From NCBI RefSeq assembly GCF_042726155.1, contig NZ_JBHXHV010000002.1:1-64000 (forward strand): a DNA stretch of 64,000 nt, in the 5' to 3' direction. The notes under the pieces were generated by a model, which worked only from the letters and a program-made list of their open reading frames with translations, had not been told where the DNA came from and searched no databases. Numbering within the stretch: position 1 is the stretch's first letter; every line of letters begins with the position of its first letter. Positions 1 through 9,132 of the stretch are shown here, piece by piece. A program made the translations under genes and the position numbers. This DNA comes from Leucobacter sp042726155. GTDB taxonomy: Bacteria; Actinomycetota; Actinomycetes; Actinomycetales; Microbacteriaceae.

Positions 1-205
1 TGTCGGGGATTATAAATTAAATTGGCATAAGACAATTTAAGTGCACACTATTGAGTTCTCAAAGACCAGACACCACCCGTCACCCCCAACCAAGGGAAGC
101 TCCGAACGACAACCTGTCTAACTTACCACAAAACCTGTGGCGAGAAGCGCATGTAAATGAGCCGGACCATTTTCAAGTCCGGCTGCGTCGCGCTGACAAA
201 GGAAT
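1..205 (-). promoter_or_regulatory. rRNA operon 5' leader with boxA antiterminator
   Basis: Read on the minus strand, positions 68-43 give TGGTCTTTGAGAACTCAATA followed by GTGTGC, which matches the boxA-type antitermination element (GTTCTTTGAGAACTCAAC) found ahead of actinobacterial 16S rRNA genes. Further along, 40-17 forms a perfect 8-bp hairpin (TTAAATTG/CAATTTAA, 8-base loop), as expected in the processing region before a 16S gene. The rRNA operon itself would lie left of base 1, so it is not seen. No plausible protein-coding gene is seen in 1-412; short open frames here are not convincing. The boxA match is direct; the rRNA assignment is inference. Confidence 0.65.
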
Positions 206-235
206 ACATTACGGTCACCACCCGTCCACCAGCAA
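206..235 (-). promoter_or_regulatory. possible rRNA operon promoter
   Basis: On the minus strand there is TTGCTG (235-230), an 18-base spacer, then TAATGT (211-206), about 140 bases upstream of boxA. A second weaker candidate (TTGAAA then TACATG, spacer 15) lies nearer the leader. rRNA operons commonly have several promoters; neither is proven here. Confidence 0.35.
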
Positions 236-412
236 CTACAGCCCACATCCCGGGCGTGTCCCCGCACGAAACCGCCAATCCACCCACGAGACACCCCACC
301 GACACACACGGTCCCCGAACCCCAATGTGGCGGGAATCAACTCCGAAACCGGTGAAACTGGCTCCGACACCGCGTACGCCGGGCGCGTCACCACGGGTGA
401 TTAGATAGTGGA

Positions 413-1762
413 GTGAATGTACCCACCGCTACGCCGGCTTCCCCCTCCCCCTCGGACTTCGTGTTCGAGGTCGATCATCGTCTCTCCTCCGGCGGCGCCG
501 TCGGCTCAGATGGTGCCCCTCTCGGGCGAACCGGAACGATTCAGACTCCGCACGGTGTGATCCAGACCCCGGCCTTCATTCCGGTCGGCACCAAGGCGAC
601 CGTGAAGTCCCTGCTTCCCGCGACCGTACGCGAACTCGGTGGTCAGGCCGTCCTGGCGAACGCGTATCACCTGTTCTTGCAGCCGGGCAGCGATCTTGTC
701 GACGAGGCGGGTGGGCTCGGCAAGTTCATGAACTGGGACGGCCCGACCTTCACCGACTCCGGCGGGTTCCAGGTGATGTCGCTCGGCGTGGGCTTCAAGA
801 AGGTGATCTCGATGTCGGAGTCTGCGCACTCGGGCGCCGAGGTGATTGCGAAGAACAAAGAGCGTCTCGCGCACGTCGACGAAGACGGCGTCACGTTCAA
901 GTCTTTCTTGAACGGTGACAAGCACCGCTTCACGCCCGAGGTGTCGATGCGCATCCAGCACGAGCTGGGCGCCGACATCATGTTCGCGTTCGACGAGTGC
1001 ACGACGCTTCTGAACACTCGTGAGTACCAAGAAGACTCGGTCGCACGCACCGAGCGCTGGGCGGTGCGATGCCTCGATGAGCACGCTCGGCAGACCGCCG
1101 ACCGCGGTCACCGTCCCTATCAAGCCCTGTTCGGTGTGGTGCAGGGAGCGCAGTACGAAGACCTGCGTCGCCAGGCGGCCGGGGGTCTCGCCCGGTTGAC
1201 CGGCGCGGAAGCTACCGAGCAGCAATTCGATGGCTTTGGCATTGGTGGTGCGCTCGAGAAACAGGAGCTCGGCACCATCGTCAGCTGGGTGACCGACGAA
1301 TTGCCGGAGGCGAAGCCCCGCCACCTGCTCGGCATCTCGGAACCCGACGATCTCTTCGCTGCCATCGCGGCCGGCGCAGACACATTCGACTGCGTCGCGC
1401 CCTCGCGACAGGCACGCGGCGGATCAATGTACTCCCCCACTGGTCGCATCAATGCGAAGTCAGCCGGTCAGCGCCGCAAGTTCGAACCGCTCGACGACGA
1501 GTGCGACTGCTTCACCTGCGAGAACTACACCGCTGCGTATCTGCACCACCTCTTCAAGGCGAAGGAAATGCTGGGCTCGACCCTCGCGACTATCCACAAT
1601 GAGCGCTACATCGTACGACTGGTCGACCGCATTCGGACGAGCATCGTCGACGGCACGTTCGCTGAACTGCGCGACGAGGTGCTCGGCCGCCAGTACGGCA
1701 CCGAGTTCGCGCGCGCAGCCGCAGCTCGTACGGCGACCGCTGGTGTGACGGCTCGCGACTAA
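413..1762 (+). CDS. tgt: Queuine tRNA-ribosyltransferase
   Basis: Exchanges the wobble guanine of GUN-anticodon tRNAs for a 7-deazaguanine base. The 449-residue frame carries the family signature DSGGFQVMSLG (around residue 117) with the general-base Asp, FDCVAPSRQARGG with the nucleophilic Asp, and the zinc motif CDCFTC followed by a downstream IHN histidine. The start is GTG at 413, preceded by a purine-rich GGAG-like stretch. No queuosine biosynthesis genes are visible nearby, so the cell may salvage queuine or queuine precursor. It faces away from the rRNA leader and converges on the next gene, with a shared hairpin between them. Confidence 0.95.
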   Translation: MNVPTATPASPSPSDFVFEVDHRLSSGGAVGSDGAPLGRTGTIQTPHGVIQTPAFIPVGTKATVKSLLPATVRELGGQAVLANAYHLFLQPGSDLVDEAGGLGKFMNWDGPTFTDSGGFQVMSLGVGFKKVISMSESAHSGAEVIAKNKERLAHVDEDGVTFKSFLNGDKHRFTPEVSMRIQHELGADIMFAFDECTTLLNTREYQEDSVARTERWAVRCLDEHARQTADRGHRPYQALFGVVQGAQYEDLRRQAAGGLARLTGAEATEQQFDGFGIGGALEKQELGTIVSWVTDELPEAKPRHLLGISEPDDLFAAIAAGADTFDCVAPSRQARGGSMYSPTGRINAKSAGQRRKFEPLDDECDCFTCENYTAAYLHHLFKAKEMLGSTLATIHNERYIVRLVDRIRTSIVDGTFAELRDEVLGRQYGTEFARAAAARTATAGVTARD

Positions 1763-1763
1763 A

Positions 1764-1797
1764 CGTCGGGCTCGTCTACTCGTCGACGAGCCCGACG
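1764..1797. terminator. bidirectional hairpin terminator
   Basis: Perfect 13-bp inverted repeat CGTCGGGCTCGTC (1764-1776) and its complement (1785-1797) with an 8-base loop, between two convergent genes. It overlaps the last codons of the minus-strand flavoprotein. There is no strong U-tract, which is usual in high-GC actinobacteria. Confidence 0.65.
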
Positions 1798-2762
1798 CCC
1801 AGCGCGCCGTGGATCATGTCGAGATTGAGTTTCGCGGCGACGCGCGCACCATTTCCGGCCGCGATCACCAGCTGTTGTGGTCCGGGCGGGACGATGTCGC
1901 CGACCCCGTAGACCCCCCGAATGGAGGTCTCCCCGCGCTCGTCGACCACGACGAGTCCCCAGGTGTCACGGGCGATGTCGAGATCACCGAGAAACTCGAC
2001 CGGGGCGTGCCAGCGCGGGCGCACGAATCCGCCGACGCGCGGAATCACCTCACCGTCGGCGAGGCGCACTCCGGTCATCTCGGCACGTTCACCCACGATG
2101 TCGTCAATGGCGCGACGCTCCACCCGGATACCAATCCGCTCGAGCTGCGCCTGCTGCTCCGGCCGCACGGTGTCGGCCCCATGAGTGAAGACAATGAGAT
2201 CCGAACTGAAGCGGCTGATGAGCAGCGCGCGCGCGAACACATCGCTCGTCTCACCGATCAGCGCGAGCGGCTTGTCGGTTTTTTCGAAACCGTCGCACTC
2301 GACGCAGCTGTGCAGCGCGGTGCCGTAATATGCGCGAATCATCGGGAACGCCGGCAATTCTTCGGTGAGCCCGGCCGCGATCAGCACCCGGCGAGCAACG
2401 AATTCGGCGTCGGCCGAACCGCGAATCCCGGTGCCTCGCACAGTGAACCCGATCCCGTCAGGGAAGCCCGCAGCGCGAGCCTCGTCCGGGGAGAGCGGCG
2501 TGACCTCACGCGTGATCGCCTGAGTGTAAATCGCGGTCGGGTAGCTCTCGAATTCCTCACGGCCGAGCCGACGCAGCTCAAGCGGCGACGCACCGTCGCG
2601 GGTCAAGAAACCGTGCGATCGAAGCGTTGCCGAGTGCCGCGGCCGATTGCTGTCGAGGATCGCGATGCGACGGTTCGCACGCACGAGTTGCAACCCCGCC
2701 GATAAGCCCGCTGGCCCACCGCCGATGATTGCCACGCCGATTGGCGCCTCGCTGCTGGTCAT
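1776..2762 (-). CDS. thioredoxin reductase-like FAD/NAD(P) oxidoreductase
   Basis: A 328-residue two-dinucleotide-fold flavoprotein. The N-terminal FAD motif is IIGGGPAGLSAG (residues 13-24); the redox pair CVEC sits in CVECDGF near residue 153, the position of CATCDGF in thioredoxin reductase; and a C-terminal GDI motif (GVGDIVPPGPQQLVIAAG) binds FAD. The central NAD(P) site is degenerate (LIGETSDVFA rather than GxGxxA). This fits the wider thioredoxin/ferredoxin-NADP reductase-like group found in many actinobacteria; the electron acceptor cannot be told. No thioredoxin gene is adjacent. It ends at the shared terminator with tgt. Confidence 0.8.
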   Translation of the reverse strand: MTSSEAPIGVAIIGGGPAGLSAGLQLVRANRRIAILDSNRPRHSATLRSHGFLTRDGASPLELRRLGREEFESYPTAIYTQAITREVTPLSPDEARAAGFPDGIGFTVRGTGIRGSADAEFVARRVLIAAGLTEELPAFPMIRAYYGTALHSCVECDGFEKTDKPLALIGETSDVFARALLISRFSSDLIVFTHGADTVRPEQQAQLERIGIRVERRAIDDIVGERAEMTGVRLADGEVIPRVGGFVRPRWHAPVEFLGDLDIARDTWGLVVVDERGETSIRGVYGVGDIVPPGPQQLVIAAGNGARVAAKLNLDMIHGALGVGLVDE

Positions 2763-2781
2763 GTGCTTCCGTCTCCGAACG

Positions 2782-4311
2782 CTACGCCGTCAGGTGCGCT
2801 TCCAATCGGCGCAGACGAGCCAGCGACTCGTCGCGACCGAGCAACTCAAACGATTCAAAGAGCGGCGGTGACACACGGCGGCCCGATGCGGCGACGCGGA
2901 GCGGCCCAAACGCGAGGCGCGGCTTGATGCCGAGGCCGTCGATGAGTGCTGCCTGCAGCGCTTCCTGAATACGTTCGGTCTGCCACGCCACGCCCGGCAC
3001 CGCTTCGAGTGCCGTGATACCGGCGGCGAGCACCTGTGGCGCATCGTCCTTGAGTGACGCAAGCGCATCATCTTCGTACTGCAGCTGATCCGCGGTCGTG
3101 AATAGGAAGCCGAGCATGCCCACGACGTCGGAGAGCACGGTCACTCGGCTCTGCACCAGGGGCACCGCTTTCGCGATGGTCGCGAGCTGCGCCTCGTTCG
3201 GCTCGATCTGCAACGCGCCACCGGCGATCAGATACGGCAAAATTCGCTCACCGAAGTCGGCCTCCGACAGCAACCGGATGTGATCTGCGTTAATCGAGTC
3301 GGCCTTCTTCTGGTCGAAACGCGCCGGATTCGGGTTGACGTTGGTGACGTCGAACGCGGCGACCATCTCATCGCTCGAGAAGACATCGCGATCCGGCGCG
3401 AGTGACCAGCCCAGCAGCGACAGGTAGTTCAGCAGCCCCTCGGGAATGAACCCGCGTGACCGGTGGTGCAGCAGATTCGATTCGGGATCGCGCTTGGAGA
3501 GTTTCTTATTGCCCTCCCCCAGCACGTACGGCAGGTGGCCGAACTGCGGAATCGCCTGGGCGATGCCGAGCTCAACGAGCGCGTGGTACAGCGCGATCTG
3601 TCGCGGAGTCGACGACAGCAGGTCTTCGCCGCGGAGCACGTGGGTGATGCCCATGAGTGCATCGTCAACCGGGTTCACCAGCGTGTACAGCGGCGCACCG
3701 TTCGGGCGAACCACCACGAAGTCGATCGTCGCACCCGCGGGGAACGTGATCGGACCGCGCACCAGATCTGTGAACGAGAGGTCTGAATCGGGCACTCGGA
3801 AGCGCAGTGCCGGCTCGCGACCCTCGGCGCGGAACGCCGCGCGCTGTTCGTCGCTCAGGTCACGGTCGAAGTTGTCGTAGCCGAGCTGCTTCGGGCGGCC
3901 TGCTGCGATGTTGCGCGCGTCGATTTCCTCGGCCGTCGAGAAACTCTCATAAAGGTAGCCGCCCTCGACGAGCTGCGCGATGACGCCCTGGTAAATCTCG
4001 CCGCGCTCTGACTGGCGGTACGGACCGTGAGGGCCGCCCACATCAATGCCCTCGTCCCAGTCGAGCCCGAGCCAGCGCAGCGAGTCGATGATCTGGCCGT
4101 AGCTCTCTTCGCTGTCGCGGGCCGCATCGGTGTCCTCGATGCGGAACACGAATGTGCCGCCGGTGTGCCTGGCGTACGCCCAGTTGAACAGTGCGGTGCG
4201 CACCATTCCAACGTGCGGGGTGCCGGTCGGCGACGGGCAGAAGCGAACGCGAACATCGGCGCCGGTCGCGGTGGAAAACTGGGGGCTCTCGGTGTGTGAC
4301 ATCACCGACAT
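2782..4311 (-). CDS. gltX: Glutamyl-tRNA synthetase
   Basis: Class I aminoacyl-tRNA synthetase charging tRNA-Glu. The HIGH-type signature appears as PTGTPHVGMVRTALF near residue 31 and the KMSKS loop as NKKLSKRDPES near residue 268. The length of 509 residues is normal for bacterial GltX including the anticodon-binding C-terminal half. The frame opens MSVMSHTES; the second Met three codons in is an alternative start. The MFS gene lies upstream on the same strand, its stop only a base from this start region, so the two are probably cotranscribed. Confidence 0.96.
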   Translation of the reverse strand: MSVMSHTESPQFSTATGADVRVRFCPSPTGTPHVGMVRTALFNWAYARHTGGTFVFRIEDTDAARDSEESYGQIIDSLRWLGLDWDEGIDVGGPHGPYRQSERGEIYQGVIAQLVEGGYLYESFSTAEEIDARNIAAGRPKQLGYDNFDRDLSDEQRAAFRAEGREPALRFRVPDSDLSFTDLVRGPITFPAGATIDFVVVRPNGAPLYTLVNPVDDALMGITHVLRGEDLLSSTPRQIALYHALVELGIAQAIPQFGHLPYVLGEGNKKLSKRDPESNLLHHRSRGFIPEGLLNYLSLLGWSLAPDRDVFSSDEMVAAFDVTNVNPNPARFDQKKADSINADHIRLLSEADFGERILPYLIAGGALQIEPNEAQLATIAKAVPLVQSRVTVLSDVVGMLGFLFTTADQLQYEDDALASLKDDAPQVLAAGITALEAVPGVAWQTERIQEALQAALIDGLGIKPRLAFGPLRVAASGRRVSPPLFESFELLGRDESLARLRRLEAHLTA

Positions 4312-4312
4312 T

Positions 4313-5650
4313 CTAGCGTTGGGCGAGCGCTCCGAGGCGAACCGTCACGGCGATGCCCACGACGATGAGTGCGCCCGCGACGCTCGAGAGTACCGGGAAG
4401 CCTCCGACCGCGAAGAGCACGCCGGAGACGGCCCCGAAGACCGCACCCGCCGCGTTCATCGTCGTGTCGGCCTGCCCCTGGCGTGCGGGGCGGTCAGCGA
4501 CCGGGGTCAGCGACGTAACGAGCGTCGCGCCCGCCACGGTCACCATGCACCAGCCCAGACCGAGCAGCACGAGCGACACCTGCACCACCGGAACTGAATC
4601 ACCAGCGAGCGCGGTTCCGATCGCCGCGAGCGCAAGCACCGCGAAACCGGCAATCACGACGGGGACCGCGCCAATTCGACTCGCCGCGATACCCGCGAGC
4701 GGTGAGAGCGCGTACATGCCCGCAATGTGCAGGCTGATGGTGATGCCGACCAGCTCGATGCTGCCGCCGTGGTGCGTCAGGTGCAGGGGCGTCATCGCCA
4801 TGATGCCGACCATCACCGCGTGGCCGAGCGCCACGAGCGCGATGGCCAGGAATTGCGGCGCACGGCTACTGGGGTCCAGTGCCGCGAACTCCGCTGACGG
4901 AGTTGGTGCGGGCTGGCTGACAGGCGGTGCGGGATCAGCCGCGGCCCGTGCGGCGGCAGCGGCGACCTCGGCAGCGGCGCTGGCTTCAGCCTGCGTCGCG
5001 ATCCTGCGCGCCTCGAGCAGCGGATCTGGCCTGAGACCGAGCCAGACGACGAGCCCGGCGGCAATTTGCGCAACGATCGCGAAGACGAATATTCCGGACA
5101 GCGCGTGGAGGCCGAGCGCGGCCCCGAGCTTCTCGCCCGGCCCGATCAAATTGGGGCCGATGACGGCTCCAACGGTGATCGACCACACGACCAGCGAGAG
5201 GTCGCGGGCACGATTTGCGGGAATCGCGAGATCGGTGGCGGCGAAGCGAGCCTGCAATTGCACAGCTGCCGCGATCCCGAGAAGCGCGAGCCCAACGAAC
5301 AACAGCGGCGAGGCCTCGATGCCCGCTGCAAGGATCACGATCACCGCACCGGCGACAGCCGTCAGGTTGCCCGTCGCGAGCGCGACTCGCCTCCCCCGAC
5401 GTGCCGCGAGCCGAGCGAGCGGAATACCTGCGATAGCGGCACCGACCGCGTTCATCGTCGAGCCGAAGCCAGATAGCGCGGGATTCCCAGTGACATCAGT
5501 GATGAGCAGGGCACCGGCGGAGAGCGACGCGCCCACACCGAGGCCGCCGAGCACGGTCGCGAGCGCGAGCACGGCGACCGACCGTCGTTGCAGCGCGCGC
5601 TGTGAAGCGGCGACGGTGGGCGAGGACGTCCGTGACTGTGATTCCGTCAC
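4313..5650 (-). CDS. MFS transporter
   Basis: A 445-residue polytopic membrane protein with about 12 hydrophobic segments split by a long Ala/Pro-rich cytoplasmic loop (roughly residues 215-260), the usual 6+6 arrangement of the major facilitator superfamily. The loop after TM2 reads ARLAARRGRRVALATGN, matching the MFS motif A pattern (G/A-x3-D/A-R-x-GRR). The start is GTG at 5650. Substrate is unknown; drug or metabolite export is typical for this architecture. It sits just upstream of gltX, with a LysR gene 8 bases upstream of it on the same strand, suggesting one transcript. Confidence 0.85.
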   Translation of the reverse strand: MTESQSRTSSPTVAASQRALQRRSVAVLALATVLGGLGVGASLSAGALLITDVTGNPALSGFGSTMNAVGAAIAGIPLARLAARRGRRVALATGNLTAVAGAVIVILAAGIEASPLLFVGLALLGIAAAVQLQARFAATDLAIPANRARDLSLVVWSITVGAVIGPNLIGPGEKLGAALGLHALSGIFVFAIVAQIAAGLVVWLGLRPDPLLEARRIATQAEASAAAEVAAAAARAAADPAPPVSQPAPTPSAEFAALDPSSRAPQFLAIALVALGHAVMVGIMAMTPLHLTHHGGSIELVGITISLHIAGMYALSPLAGIAASRIGAVPVVIAGFAVLALAAIGTALAGDSVPVVQVSLVLLGLGWCMVTVAGATLVTSLTPVADRPARQGQADTTMNAAGAVFGAVSGVLFAVGGFPVLSSVAGALIVVGIAVTVRLGALAQR

Positions 5651-5658
5651 GCTGAGAC

Positions 5659-6618
5659 CTAGGCGTTCTGAAGAACAGGCTCGAGGTGCCAGGCTGAACC
5701 ATCGACCGCGGCGAGTAGCCTCTTCGCGAGCCGCACCTGGGGGCTCTCGTTTGCCGTCGCCATAGAGACGAGCCCGATCGTGCGGTAGCGCGGAGGATCG
5801 AGCGGCAGGGCGCGCGCGTCATCCGGCAGGATCCGCGCGGCGGCAAGTGCGAGCCCGGGTACGAGAGCAACCGCGCCACCGGCCGCCGCCATCGCGAGCA
5901 TCGCCGGTACGTTATCGGTCTCCTGAATGATGTCGGGCTCGAAGCCAGCGTCGCCCGCGGCTGCGAGCAGGTGCCCGCGACACTTTTCGCACCCGGCGAT
6001 CCAGTGCTCGGCAGAGAAGTCGCCCAACCGGGCCGTCTGCTCTCCTGCCGCGCGCTCGTCGGAGGCGACCAGGTGCACTTCCTCACGCCACAGCGGCAAG
6101 AACGCGCTGCCTGCCGGGAGCTCAGCCGCGCCCTCGTAGTCGAACACGAGCGCGCAATCCACCTCGCCGTCGCGCAGCATTGCGGTCGCTGCTGGCGGTT
6201 CTGCCTCGCGGTACTGCAGCGCCACGTCGGGCGCTTCGACTGCGAGTTGGCGCATGAGCATCGGCACCACCGTGGCGCTCGCGCTCGGGAACCCCACCAG
6301 CCGGAGAGTGCCAGCACGCTCACCGCGGAGGTCATCAATCGCCGCAAGGGCGGCATCGATCTCGGAGACAACGGTGCGGCCGTGATCCGCCAGGATCTGG
6401 CCAGCGGTAGTCAGTCGAATACCGCGTCCGCTGCGCTCAATGAGCGGCACCGCGAGGCGCGTTTCCACGCGCTTAATGCGCTGACTGACCGCCGGCTGGC
6501 TGAGCCCGAGGCTCGCCGCTGCCGCGGTCAGCGAACCGGTGGTCGCAAGAGCGTGGAGAATGCGAAGCTCGGTCGAGTCAACGGAACCGAGCGGGTCGCC
6601 GTGTCGCGTCGATGTCAT
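5659..6618 (-). CDS. LysR family transcriptional regulator
   Basis: A 319-residue regulator. The N-terminal winged helix-turn-helix reads TGSLTAAAASLGLSQPAVSQ, the LysR hallmark, followed by a periplasmic-binding-like effector domain. An in-frame ATG at 6663 exists, but the ATG at 6618 (MTSTRHG) places the helix-turn-helix at a normal distance from the N-terminus and is preferred. It is divergent from the aminotransferase at 6712, with a 10-bp inverted repeat in between, and adjoins the MFS gene on its own strand; either could be its target. Effector unknown. Confidence 0.88.
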   Translation of the reverse strand: MTSTRHGDPLGSVDSTELRILHALATTGSLTAAAASLGLSQPAVSQRIKRVETRLAVPLIERSGRGIRLTTAGQILADHGRTVVSEIDAALAAIDDLRGERAGTLRLVGFPSASATVVPMLMRQLAVEAPDVALQYREAEPPAATAMLRDGEVDCALVFDYEGAAELPAGSAFLPLWREEVHLVASDERAAGEQTARLGDFSAEHWIAGCEKCRGHLLAAAGDAGFEPDIIQETDNVPAMLAMAAAGGAVALVPGLALAAARILPDDARALPLDPPRYRTIGLVSMATANESPQVRLAKRLLAAVDGSAWHLEPVLQNA

Positions 6619-6633
6619 GCCAGCAGTGTACAC

Positions 6634-6691
6634 CGAAGCATAACCAGAAGCGAAGTAAAACATAAGAATGATTCGATTTCATTATGCTTCG
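6634..6691. promoter_or_regulatory. probable LysR operator in divergent promoter
   Basis: CGAAGCATAA (6634-6643) is repeated in inverted orientation as TTATGCTTCG (6682-6691). The arms are 38 bases apart, i.e. on similar faces of the DNA, in an AT-rich stretch between the LysR gene and the aminotransferase. A smaller GAAT-G-ATTC dyad lies between. Paired sites are typical for LysR tetramers. Confidence 0.6.
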
Positions 6692-6711
6692 CGGTCTTCT
6701 AGTCTGGCACC

Positions 6712-7776
6712 ATGATCGCCCCCGAAACACTCTCAGCCGTGCAGCAGCGCTTTCCATCCGTGCCCGGGTACCTCTCGGCGTGCACCTCTGGCCTCCCCGC
6801 GCACTCGACGACCGCCGCCATGCGGTCGTTCATCGACGAGTGGTCGACCGGGCGCATGGATGCGCACAGTATCAGCGCCCAGGTCGAAGAGTGCCGCGCG
6901 CTGTTCGCGAGCCTCGTGGGAGTCGCCGCCGAGCGCGTTGCAGTCGGCACCCAGGCGTCCCAGTTCGCCTCGGTCGTCGCGACCGCGGTGCCCGACAACG
7001 GTGAGGTGTTGTGCGTCACGGGCGACTTCGCCTCTCTCACACACCCGTTCGAACTCGAGCAGCATCGCGGCGTCACTGTGAGATACGTCGCTCTCGAAGC
7101 ACTCGCCGCAGAGGTGCGACCGGAGACTTCACTCGTCGCTTGGTCGCATGTTCAGTCGGCCTCCGGCGCGGTGTCAGACGCGGCTGCCATTTGCGCAGCG
7201 GCCGCAGCCGTCGGCGCCCTCACGTGCGTCGATCTCACGCAGGCGGTCGGCTGGCTGCCGGTCGCGGCGGGCGACTTCGACATCACCATTTGCCACGCCT
7301 ATAAGTGGCTGTGCGCACCCCGCGGCTCAGCGTTCATGACCGTCCGCGCTGGTCTCGACGATGCGCTGCGCCCCGTCGCCGCCGGCTGGTACTCGGCCGA
7401 CGATCCGTGGTCGTCGTGCTACGCCGGGCACACGCCGCTCGCCGCTGGCGCAGGGCGCTTCGACCTGTCGCCCGCCTGGCCCGTGATCGCGGGCACGGTG
7501 GCCGCGCTCGAGACCTTCGCGGCAATCGCCGCGATTGATCCTGCGCTGGCACACACTCACGCGCTCGACCTCGCTAACGCAACCCGTGAGGGCCTCGGCT
7601 ACACCGCGGGCGACTCCGCGATCGTGACGTGGCGGGACGCCGACGGCGCCGACCTCGCCGCGATGACGCGGGCGGGAATCGTCGCGTCTGGCCGGGCTGG
7701 CAACGCTCGCGTGTCGTTCCACCTGTGGAACACGCCCGACGATGTTGCGCAGCTCATGACCGCGCTCGGGCGGTAG
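6712..7776 (+). CDS. class V aminotransferase / kynureninase-like PLP enzyme
   Basis: A 354-residue fold-type I PLP enzyme. The internal aldimine lysine is K198 in HAYKWLCAPRGSAF, preceded by the PLP-ring Asp in CVDLTQAVGW (about residue 174). This combination is typical of class V aminotransferases of the cysteine desulfurase/kynureninase group, but the activity cannot be assigned. No Shine-Dalgarno is visible; TAGTCT at 6700-6705 stands 6 bases before the ATG, suggesting a leaderless transcript. Divergent from a LysR gene that probably controls it. Confidence 0.82.
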   Translation: MIAPETLSAVQQRFPSVPGYLSACTSGLPAHSTTAAMRSFIDEWSTGRMDAHSISAQVEECRALFASLVGVAAERVAVGTQASQFASVVATAVPDNGEVLCVTGDFASLTHPFELEQHRGVTVRYVALEALAAEVRPETSLVAWSHVQSASGAVSDAAAICAAAAAVGALTCVDLTQAVGWLPVAAGDFDITICHAYKWLCAPRGSAFMTVRAGLDDALRPVAAGWYSADDPWSSCYAGHTPLAAGAGRFDLSPAWPVIAGTVAALETFAAIAAIDPALAHTHALDLANATREGLGYTAGDSAIVTWRDADGADLAAMTRAGIVASGRAGNARVSFHLWNTPDDVAQLMTALGR

Positions 7777-7777
7777 C

Positions 7778-7803
7778 GCTCAGGCCTCAGCGAACGCCTG
7801 AGC
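7778..7803. terminator. hairpin terminator between convergent genes
   Basis: GCTCAGGC (7778-7785) and GCCTGAGC (7796-7803), 8-bp arms and a 10-base loop, right after the aminotransferase stop and overlapping the 3' end of rlmN. Confidence 0.5.
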
Positions 7804-9084
7804 CTCAGCGACGTCCTGCTCGGTCGCTACGAGCTGGCCGCACGCGCCGTCGATCTCTTTACCGCGGGTGTCGCGCAGCGTCGTCGGCACTCCCGCGGCG
7901 TTCAAACGATCGACAAATTCGCGCGTGACTTCGCGGGTCGACGAGGTCCAAATCGATCCGGGCGTCGGGTTCAGAGGAATCGGGTTGACGTGCACCCAGC
8001 CGCGACCGCGCTCGTTCAGCTTGTCTGCGAGCAGGTCTGCGCGCCAGCCGTGATCGTTCATGTCTTTGATGAGCGCGTACTCGATCGAGACGCGGCGCCC
8101 CGTCGTCTCGTAATAGTGGTACGCGGCGTCGAGCACCTCCTCGACCTTCCAGCGACTGTTCACCGGGATGAGCTCATCGCGCAACTGATCGTCTGGTGCG
8201 TGGAGGGACAGCGCGAACGTGATCGGAATGTTCTCGGCCGCGAGCTTGCGAATGGCGGGCGCGAGACCCACCGTCGAGATGGTGATGCCGCGCGCCGACA
8301 TGCCGAGCCCCTCGGGCGACGGCGCGATCATGCGGTGCACCGCGTTCATCACTCGCTTGTAGTTTGCGAGCGGCTCGCCCATGCCCATGAACACGATATT
8401 GTTCACGCGCTCGGCCTCAACCCCGTTGCCGACGCGGCGCGTACCGCCCAACCCACCCTCGGCGATGACCCGATTGGCCTGAACGATCTGGTCGAGAATC
8501 TCAGCGGTCGACATGTTGCGCGTGAGGCCAGCCTGACCGGTTGCACAGAACGGGCAGTTCATGCCGCACCCGCACTGGCTCGACACGCAGAGCGTGATGC
8601 GACCGGGGTACCGCATCAGCACCGATTCGACGAGCGCACCATCGAACAGGCGCCACAGGAACTTGATCGTGTCACCGTCGTCGGTGACCAGCCGCTTCAC
8701 CTCGGTGAGCAGCGGCGGGAAGAACGCGGCGGCGAGCTCGTCGCGGCGGTCCTTCGGCAGATCCGTCATCTGCTCTGGATCGGTGGTGCGATGCTCGAAG
8801 TAGTGCTTCGACAGTTGCTTCGCGCGGAACTTCGGCACACCCATCTCCCCGACCTTCGCCTCGCGCTCAGCGAGCGTGAGATCGGCGAGGTGCGTGTCGG
8901 GCTGCTTCACGCGCGGCGACGCGAACTGCAGCGTCGGCCGACCGTCTGCATCCGCAATCTGCTTCCAGCCCTCGGCCTTTGGGCGCACCTGCGGGCGCGA
9001 GGCCACACCGGCCGCGCGTGGCCGGGTCTTCATGAGTGGCGTGCTCTCGGGAGCGCGGTCATGGTTGAGCTTGTTGGGATCCAC
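7780..9084 (-). CDS. rlmN: 23S rRNA (adenine-2503-C2)-methyltransferase
   Basis: Radical-SAM dual-specificity methyltransferase acting on A2503 of 23S rRNA (and often A37 of tRNAs). The 4Fe-4S motif is CGMNCPFCATG; downstream blocks NNIVFMGMGEPLANY, SARGITISTVG and FALSLHAPDD are classic RlmN. The conserved C-terminal methyl-carrying Cys lies in IDGACGQL. The start is uncertain: GTG at 9084 (VDPNKLNH) has a -10-like GACAAT just upstream; ATG at 9033 (MKTRPRAAG) is an alternative; the frame stays open to 9129. The extra N-terminal basic segment is common in actinobacterial RlmN. Confidence 0.93.
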   Translation of the reverse strand: MDPNKLNHDRAPESTPLMKTRPRAAGVASRPQVRPKAEGWKQIADADGRPTLQFASPRVKQPDTHLADLTLAEREAKVGEMGVPKFRAKQLSKHYFEHRTTDPEQMTDLPKDRRDELAAAFFPPLLTEVKRLVTDDGDTIKFLWRLFDGALVESVLMRYPGRITLCVSSQCGCGMNCPFCATGQAGLTRNMSTAEILDQIVQANRVIAEGGLGGTRRVGNGVEAERVNNIVFMGMGEPLANYKRVMNAVHRMIAPSPEGLGMSARGITISTVGLAPAIRKLAAENIPITFALSLHAPDDQLRDELIPVNSRWKVEEVLDAAYHYYETTGRRVSIEYALIKDMNDHGWRADLLADKLNERGRGWVHVNPIPLNPTPGSIWTSSTREVTREFVDRLNAAGVPTTLRDTRGKEIDGACGQLVATEQDVAEAQAFAEA

Positions 9085-9132
9085 GTGTCTATTGTCGCAG
9101 GTCTCTGCGCCGGCTCCCTGCCGCCCCACTCA

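Noticed and set aside
1..412. Short open frames upstream of tgt
   Set aside because: No ribosome sites, odd composition, and the stretch is better explained as rRNA leader and promoter.
4353..5765. Plus-strand open frame of 470 codons
   Set aside because: Opposite the MFS transporter; low-complexity Ala/Thr/Ser/Pro text without domains.
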